A DNA stretch of 64,000 nucleotides, taken from Rheinheimera sp. (GTDB lineage: Bacteria > Pseudomonadota > Gammaproteobacteria > Enterobacterales > Alteromonadaceae). The translations under genes were made by a program, and so were the position numbers. Under the pieces are notes generated by a model. That model was not told where the DNA came from and ran no database searches. It saw only the letters and a list, made by a program, of their open reading frames with translations. The stretch is from NCBI RefSeq assembly GCF_030690345.1, contig NZ_JAUYGV010000001.1, positions 372,001 through 436,000 of the forward strand. Direction: 5' to 3'. Positions 62,962 through 64,000 of the stretch are shown here, in pieces (the stretch's first letter is position 1; the number at the start of each line of letters is the position of its first letter).

Positions 62962-64000
62962 CAGAAACAATCGCCGGGAATTCTTACCCAACCTTCCATA
63001 AGCACCCGTGCACTGCGGCTCATTATGGCTTTGGTTACTGTCCATTGGCCGTTAACCTGTGTTGCGGCTGCGCCAACGCGCAAGGTGCCGGACGGGTGAC
63101 CAAAGCGCACTGCTTCGCGCTCCGTCCCACCAGCAGCCAGGTTTACTAAGGTGCCTGGTATTGCTGCTGCGGTGCCAATGGCTACCGCGGCCGTGCCCAT
63201 CATGGCGTGGTGCAGTTTGCCCATCGACAGCGCCCGCACCAGCAGGTCGATATCTTCGCTGTTTACCTGCTTACCGCTGGATGATACATAGCTTGCAGGC
63301 GGTGCGACAAAAGCAATTTTTGGTGTATGTGCCCGTGCAGCAGCTTCACTGACGTCCTGTATCAGGCCCATTTTTACCGCACCGTAGGCGCGGATGGTTT
63401 CAAAACGTGCCAGTGCGGCGGCATCGCCGTTTATCGCGTCTTGTAACTCAGTGCCGCTGTAACCGATATCGGTGGCGTTTACAAAAATAGTCGGGATGCC
63501 GGCGTTAATTAGCGTAGCTTTAAAAGTACCGATACCCGGCACTTCTAAATCATCGACCAGGTTGCCGGTGGGGAACATAGCACCGCCGCCCTCGCCTTCA
63601 TCGGCGGCCGGGTCTAAAAACTCAATTTGCACTTCTGCTGCCGGAAAAGTAACACCGTCCAGGTCAAAGTCACCGGTTTCCTGCACTTCGCCGTTGGTTA
63701 TTGGCACATGTGCAATAATGGTTTTTTTAATATTCGCCTGCCAGATGCGCACAGTGCAGATACCATTTTGCGGGATCCGCTCAGCAGCGACCAAGCCGTT
63801 GCTGATAGCAAATGACCCCACAGCTGCAGTTAAGTTGCCGCAGTTACCGCTCCAGTCGATAAACGGCTTGTCTATCGCTACCTGGCCGAACAGATAATCG
63901 ACGTCATGATCCGCTTTGGCGCTTTTGCTTAAAATCACCGTTTTGCTGGTGCTGGAGGTGGCGCCGCCCATACCATCGGTGTGTTTGCCGTACGGATCCG
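62961..64000 (-). CDS. prpF: 2-methylaconitate cis-trans isomerase PrpF, 5' end beyond window
   Basis: About 346 residues are visible and the reading frame continues past the window edge, so the start is missing. PrpF/DUF453 isomerase fold: ILSKSAKADHDVDYLFGQ, DWSGNCGNLTAAVGSFAI with the catalytic Cys region, NATDIGYSGTELQDAI, and the C-terminal GHPSGTLRVGA. It works in the 2-methylcitrate cycle for propionate with AcnD (typically adjacent and probably beyond the right end). Confidence 0.9.
   Translation of the reverse strand, partial: DPYGKHTDGMGGATSSTSKTVILSKSAKADHDVDYLFGQVAIDKPFIDWSGNCGNLTAAVGSFAISNGLVAAERIPQNGICTVRIWQANIKKTIIAHVPITNGEVQETGDFDLDGVTFPAAEVQIEFLDPAADEGEGGGAMFPTGNLVDDLEVPGIGTFKATLINAGIPTIFVNATDIGYSGTELQDAINGDAAALARFETIRAYGAVKMGLIQDVSEAAARAHTPKIAFVAPPASYVSSSGKQVNSEDIDLLVRALSMGKLHHAMMGTAAVAIGTAAAIPGTLVNLAAGGTEREAVRFGHPSGTLRVGAAATQVNGQWTVTKAIMSRSARVLMEGWVRIPGDCF

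Overview
The window is a gammaproteobacterial chromosome segment, most like the Rheinheimera / Alishewanella / Arsukibacterium group. That is an inference from gene content: a Tat-exported high-potential iron-sulfur protein, paired DUF1538/PII-like genes, an arginine succinyltransferase (ast) operon, class I fumarase, FolM, and a c-di-GMP-I riboswitch ahead of a DUF3718 gene. No rRNA or tRNA gene was seen, so the genus is not certain.

Region 1 (1-48,100) is mostly ordinary core and accessory chromosome. It starts with the end of an NtrY-like histidine kinase, then DUF1840, glpK, a c-di-GMP-I riboswitch with its small exported DUF3718 protein, a KefB-like antiporter, MgtC, and a 1,059-residue propeller-amidohydrolase. 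Next come a DUF1538 membrane protein coupled to a PII-like protein, an astC-astA-DUF1338 operon with a divergent Lrp regulator, and a UshA-like nucleotidase. A formaldehyde-detoxification cluster (fghA, adhC, divergent LysR) follows; each of its spacers carries a copy of one dispersed repeat. After it lie two DsbA-like oxidoreductases, a thiolase coupled to a vapBC toxin-antitoxin pair, an S9 peptidase, class I fumarase, pabB, a CoA pyrophosphatase, parDE, sdaA, HiPIP and folM. A four-gene operon with a J-domain protein and three unknown partners comes next. The region ends with small secreted or membrane proteins, including a CHAP-domain protein and a LprI-like protein.

Region 2 (about 48,385-62,935) is a chromosomal integron and the main feature of the window. 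A tyrosine recombinase of the IntI type (61,964-62,935, + strand) has a LexA/SOS box over its promoter and an attI core (GTTAGAC on the minus strand) 64-70 bp upstream of its start. Leading away from attI on the minus strand are about 25 cassettes: 24 with one gene each, plus a promoter-proximal one with no convincing ORF. They are separated by 24 intact attC sites and one decayed distal attC. The attC sites fall into several families plus singletons, so the array was assembled from many sources. Cassette genes are nearly all small and uncharacterised: membrane proteins, lipoproteins, exported proteins, DUF2314, DUF4279, DUF4926, DUF6000-like, ankyrin, MltR-like, and three proteins with an RX4H motif like that of HEPN domains. 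Many cassette stop codons are supplied by attC itself, and one gene is translated through its attC.

Region 3 (62,934-64,000): a shared bidirectional terminator separates intI from a convergent, 5'-incomplete prpF (methylaconitate isomerase) gene that runs off the window.
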